Shown here: piece by piece, positions 61,790 to 64,000 of the stretch
Numbering within the stretch: position 1 is the first letter of the stretch
Layout: each line of letters begins with the position of its first letter
NCBI GenBank assembly: GCA_048158365.1
Contig: JBLLNL010000006.1
Source: Azoarcus_F sp048158365
GTDB lineage: Bacteria; Pseudomonadota; Gammaproteobacteria; Burkholderiales; Rhodocyclaceae
Length of the DNA stretch: 64,000 nt
Reading direction: 5' to 3' (one strand)
Made by a program: the position numbers and the translations under genes
The notes under the pieces: model-generated
Told to the model about the DNA's origin: nothing
Seen by the model: the letters and a program-made list of their open reading frames with translations, nothing else
The model's database searches: none

Positions 61790-63040
61790 TCAGTGCCGAT
61801 GGTCCTCGAGCAAGGCCTCGGCATCGTGCCTGCGCTGGTTGTACGCATGGCGAAACTTCACAAGCGACATCGTTCCGGCCACCAGCAGTCCGAACATCAC
61901 GATCACGGCATTGATCGACACCCCGGACATGATCATCAGCGCATAGGTGCCGGTCATGACCAGGATCGACAGGTTCTCGTTGAAGTTCTGGACGGCGATC
62001 GAATGACCAGCGCCCATCAGGATGTGACCGCGGTGCTGCAGCAGGGCATTCATCGGGACCACGAAGAAGCCGGCCAGCGCGCCGATCGCGATCATCATGA
62101 TCACCGCCGTCGGGACGGTGGTCACCCGCGTCATCAGCAGCACCACCAGGCCCATCACGATCCCGAGCGGGACCACCCTCACCGAATGGCGCAGGCTGAC
62201 CATTCGCGCGGCCAGGATGGATCCGGCCACGATACCGATCGCGACCACGCCCTGCAGCATCGATGCTTCCGTGAGGTTGAAGCCGAGATTGTGTTCGGCC
62301 CATTTGATCACGATGAACTGCAGCGTCGCACCGGCCCCCCAGAACAGCGTCGTCACCGCCAGTGAAATCTGTCCCAGCTTGTCTCGCCACAGCAACTTCA
62401 GACAATGGGTGAAATCATGCAGCAGGTACAGCGGGTTGTTCTTCAGCGGCTTGTGATCGACACCGGTATCCGGAACATAGAAGTTCAGCAATGCTGCCAC
62501 GAGGTAGGACAGTCCCACGAGCGCGATGGCCGCCTGAAATCCGGTGCTCGTCAGCGGCGAACCGGCCGACTGCAGCCAGCTTTGCACGCCGGGATGGATC
62601 AGGATGCCACCCAGCACCGTTCCGAGGATGATCGCGGACACCGTCAGTCCCTCGATCCAGCCGTTGGCGACGACCAGCAGTCGATGCGGCAGATACTCGG
62701 TCAGGATGCCGTACTTGGCCGGGGAATAGGCGGCCGCGCCCAGTCCGATCACTGCATAGGCGAACAATGGATGCGTGCCGAGGAACAACATCAGACACCC
62801 CCCGATCTTGATCGTGTTGCTGACCAGCATGACCCGCCATTTCGGCATCGAGTCGGCAAACGCGCCGACGAATGCGGCCAGCAGCACATAGGAAAGGGTG
62901 AAGAACAGCTTCAGCAGGGGTTCGTACTGGTCCGGGGCGGCCATGTCCCGGAGCAGGGCGATCGCGATGATGAGCAGCGCATTGTCGGCCAACGCAGAAA
63001 AAAACTGCGCCGCCATGATGATGTAGAAGCCGAGCGGCAT
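61790..63040 (-). CDS. lplT: LplT-like lysophospholipid transporter (MFS)
   Basis: The 416-aa inner-membrane product has about twelve hydrophobic segments and the family pattern of LplT: MAAQFFSALADNALLI at the N-terminus, AFVGAFADSMPKWRVM and GLGAAAYSPAKYGILTEYLP. In enterobacteria LplT flips lysophospholipids for re-acylation by Aas, encoded next to it; no aas gene is near here within the window. It is convergent with the uracil-DNA glycosylase gene (25-nt gap). Confidence 0.9.
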   Translation of the reverse strand: MPLGFYIIMAAQFFSALADNALLIIAIALLRDMAAPDQYEPLLKLFFTLSYVLLAAFVGAFADSMPKWRVMLVSNTIKIGGCLMLFLGTHPLFAYAVIGLGAAAYSPAKYGILTEYLPHRLLVVANGWIEGLTVSAIILGTVLGGILIHPGVQSWLQSAGSPLTSTGFQAAIALVGLSYLVAALLNFYVPDTGVDHKPLKNNPLYLLHDFTHCLKLLWRDKLGQISLAVTTLFWGAGATLQFIVIKWAEHNLGFNLTEASMLQGVVAIGIVAGSILAARMVSLRHSVRVVPLGIVMGLVVLLMTRVTTVPTAVIMMIAIGALAGFFVVPMNALLQHRGHILMGAGHSIAVQNFNENLSILVMTGTYALMIMSGVSINAVIVMFGLLVAGTMSLVKFRHAYNQRRHDAEALLEDHRH

Positions 63041-63324
63041 CGTGTCGGAATGCGCCGTCCTGTGGTCGGATGCCGGTTTATATCATGAAGCGCGTAGCTT
63101 TATTGCGTCACATCGGGCATTTCCATTCGATCGGTTCACCGATCCGGCCAAGTCGATGCGCAATCTCCGGAAAATGTGCTTAAATCGATGGCATAAGCAG
63201 ATTTTATAAATCCGCAGGGGCGGTTTCCGACCGACTCGCGCAATGTCTGCAGCGCGGGAGTCGGCTCAAGTCCTCAGGACGAAAGGAAGTCCACCTTGCC
63301 CTGCCCGACTCAGACGAGGCGACC
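63041..63324. other. Divergent control region between lplT and the LysR-type gene
   Basis: 284 nt with an AT-rich patch (63180-63212). GATTT-TAT-AAATC at 63200-63212 is a short inverted repeat, and ATAAGCAGATTTTAT contains a TNA-N7-TNA pattern typical of LysR/CbbR-type binding sites. These could be the operator of the divergent genes. No gene was found. Confidence 0.4.
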
Positions 63325-64000
63325 GTGGCCGATCGCAGACTCCAGGTTTTTCACGCAGTAGCCAAGCACGGCTCGTTCACCCGCGCAGCCGAGCATCTTT
63401 TCATGACCCAGCCGGCGGTCACGTTCCAGATCAAGCAACTCGAGGAGCACTTCGACACGCGTCTGCTGGAACGGGGCCATGGACGGGTCGGACTCACGCC
63501 GGCGGGTGAGATCGTGCTTGCCTATGCCGAACGGATCCTCGATCTGTCCGAGGAGCTCGAATCGCGCGTATCCGAACTCACGGATGAACTCGCCGGTACC
63601 TTGACGATCGGCACCAGCACGACCATCGCAGCATATTGGCTGCCGCGACTGCTTGAGACCTTCAAGCGCAGCTATCCGCGTGTGGTGCCGCGCGTCATCG
63701 TCGGCAACTCGGAGCTGACCGAAGACCGGGTGGCATCCCGTGACATCGACCTCGGCCTGATCGAGATCGTCAGCGATCAGCCTGCCATCGAGCGCAGGCG
63801 TGCGGCACGCGATGAACTGCTCGTCATCTGCCAGCCCGGCCACCCGTTGTCCGAGAAGTCGTCCCTGGAGGCATCCGACCTGCTGCTCCATCCCTTCATC
63901 ACGCGTGATCCGGGCAACGCCATTCGTGAGCTTGCCGAAAACTTTTTTGAAGCGGCCGACATAGGCATCGATCAGCTGATGGTCTGCGCCGAGCTCGGGA
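63325..64000 (+). CDS. LysR-family transcriptional regulator (3' end outside window)
   Basis: 225 codons of a LysR-type regulator, cut by the window end. N-terminal helix-turn-helix is clear (LQVFHAVAKHGSFTRAAEHL, then MTQPAVTFQIKQLEE). A C-terminal effector domain follows (GTLTIGTSTTIAAYWLP and DLGLIEIVSDQ). The pattern resembles CysL/CbbR-like regulators. GTG 63325 is the likely start (GAGG 63315-63318, 6-nt spacing); no ATG is available in frame nearby. Target genes unknown. Confidence 0.85.
   Translation, partial: MADRRLQVFHAVAKHGSFTRAAEHLFMTQPAVTFQIKQLEEHFDTRLLERGHGRVGLTPAGEIVLAYAERILDLSEELESRVSELTDELAGTLTIGTSTTIAAYWLPRLLETFKRSYPRVVPRVIVGNSELTEDRVASRDIDLGLIEIVSDQPAIERRRAARDELLVICQPGHPLSEKSSLEASDLLLHPFITRDPGNAIRELAENFFEAADIGIDQLMVCAELG

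Overview
The window is a continuous, gene-dense, GC-rich chromosomal segment of a Gram-negative bacterium. The run tsf-pyrH-frr-uppS-cdsA-dxr-rseP-bamA-skp-lpxD-fabZ-lpxA-lpxB-rnhB, with a TrmH-type methyltransferase (not dnaE) after rnhB, plus adjacent ispD-ispF, divergent ppk/ppx and a monofunctional RelA, points to a betaproteobacterium. I lean towards the Rhodocyclales (Azoarcus/Thauera/Zoogloea-like), but this is from gene order and protein style only. No rRNA, tRNA, CRISPR or prophage was seen.

Layout. 1-13960 (+): translation factors, UMP kinase, then envelope building (undecaprenyl-PP, CDP-diacylglycerol, isoprenoid, BAM complex, lipid A). 14103-17501 (+): yaaA, then an M14 zinc carboxypeptidase coupled by 4 nt to a UbiD-family decarboxylase. 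17516-17684: a palindromic MITE-like element. 17802-29330 (-): pncB, pncA, a broken Lon-related protease, an archease/rtcB deletion scar, serB, DAHP synthase, a carbonic-anhydrase-like protein with CsoSCA-type spacing, and mfd. 29395-32571 (-): a lipoprotein and the complete Memo/AMMECR1/radical-SAM trio. 32793-34560 (+): ispD, ispF, thpR. 34676-37064 (-): host-attachment-type protein, mtfA (its 3' end lies in a 27-bp perfect inverted repeat) and a DMT exporter. 37173-43277: relA, ppk, ppx, linking (p)ppGpp and polyphosphate. 43296-46787 (+): a four-gene Mla/Pqi-like lipid transporter. 46840-55368: fatty-acyl catabolism (acyl-CoA ligase, enoyl-CoA hydratase, TetR regulator, ETF, CbiM-like membrane protein, acyl-CoA dehydrogenase) with tatD inside. 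55462-59059 (-): periplasmic PPIase, BolA, YciI and an OmpR/EnvZ-type pair. 59236-61764 (+): a small secreted protein, tsaB-rimI-udg. 61790-64000: LplT-like exporter and a LysR regulator cut by the window end.

The genes group into envelope biogenesis (lipid A, OMP assembly, phospholipid trafficking), stringent response/polyphosphate, and acyl-CoA oxidation feeding ETF. The TetR gene is divergent from etfBA, with a 16-bp palindrome just downstream of a possible etf promoter, so it probably represses both.

Most worth a second look: the decaying archease-rtcB-lon cluster (at least three clean internal deletions in two neighbouring loci), the stand-alone CsoSCA-like protein, the coupled M14/UbiD pair, the AmmeMemoRadiSam operon, the MITE, and an intercistronic hairpin that buries the uppS ribosome-binding site.
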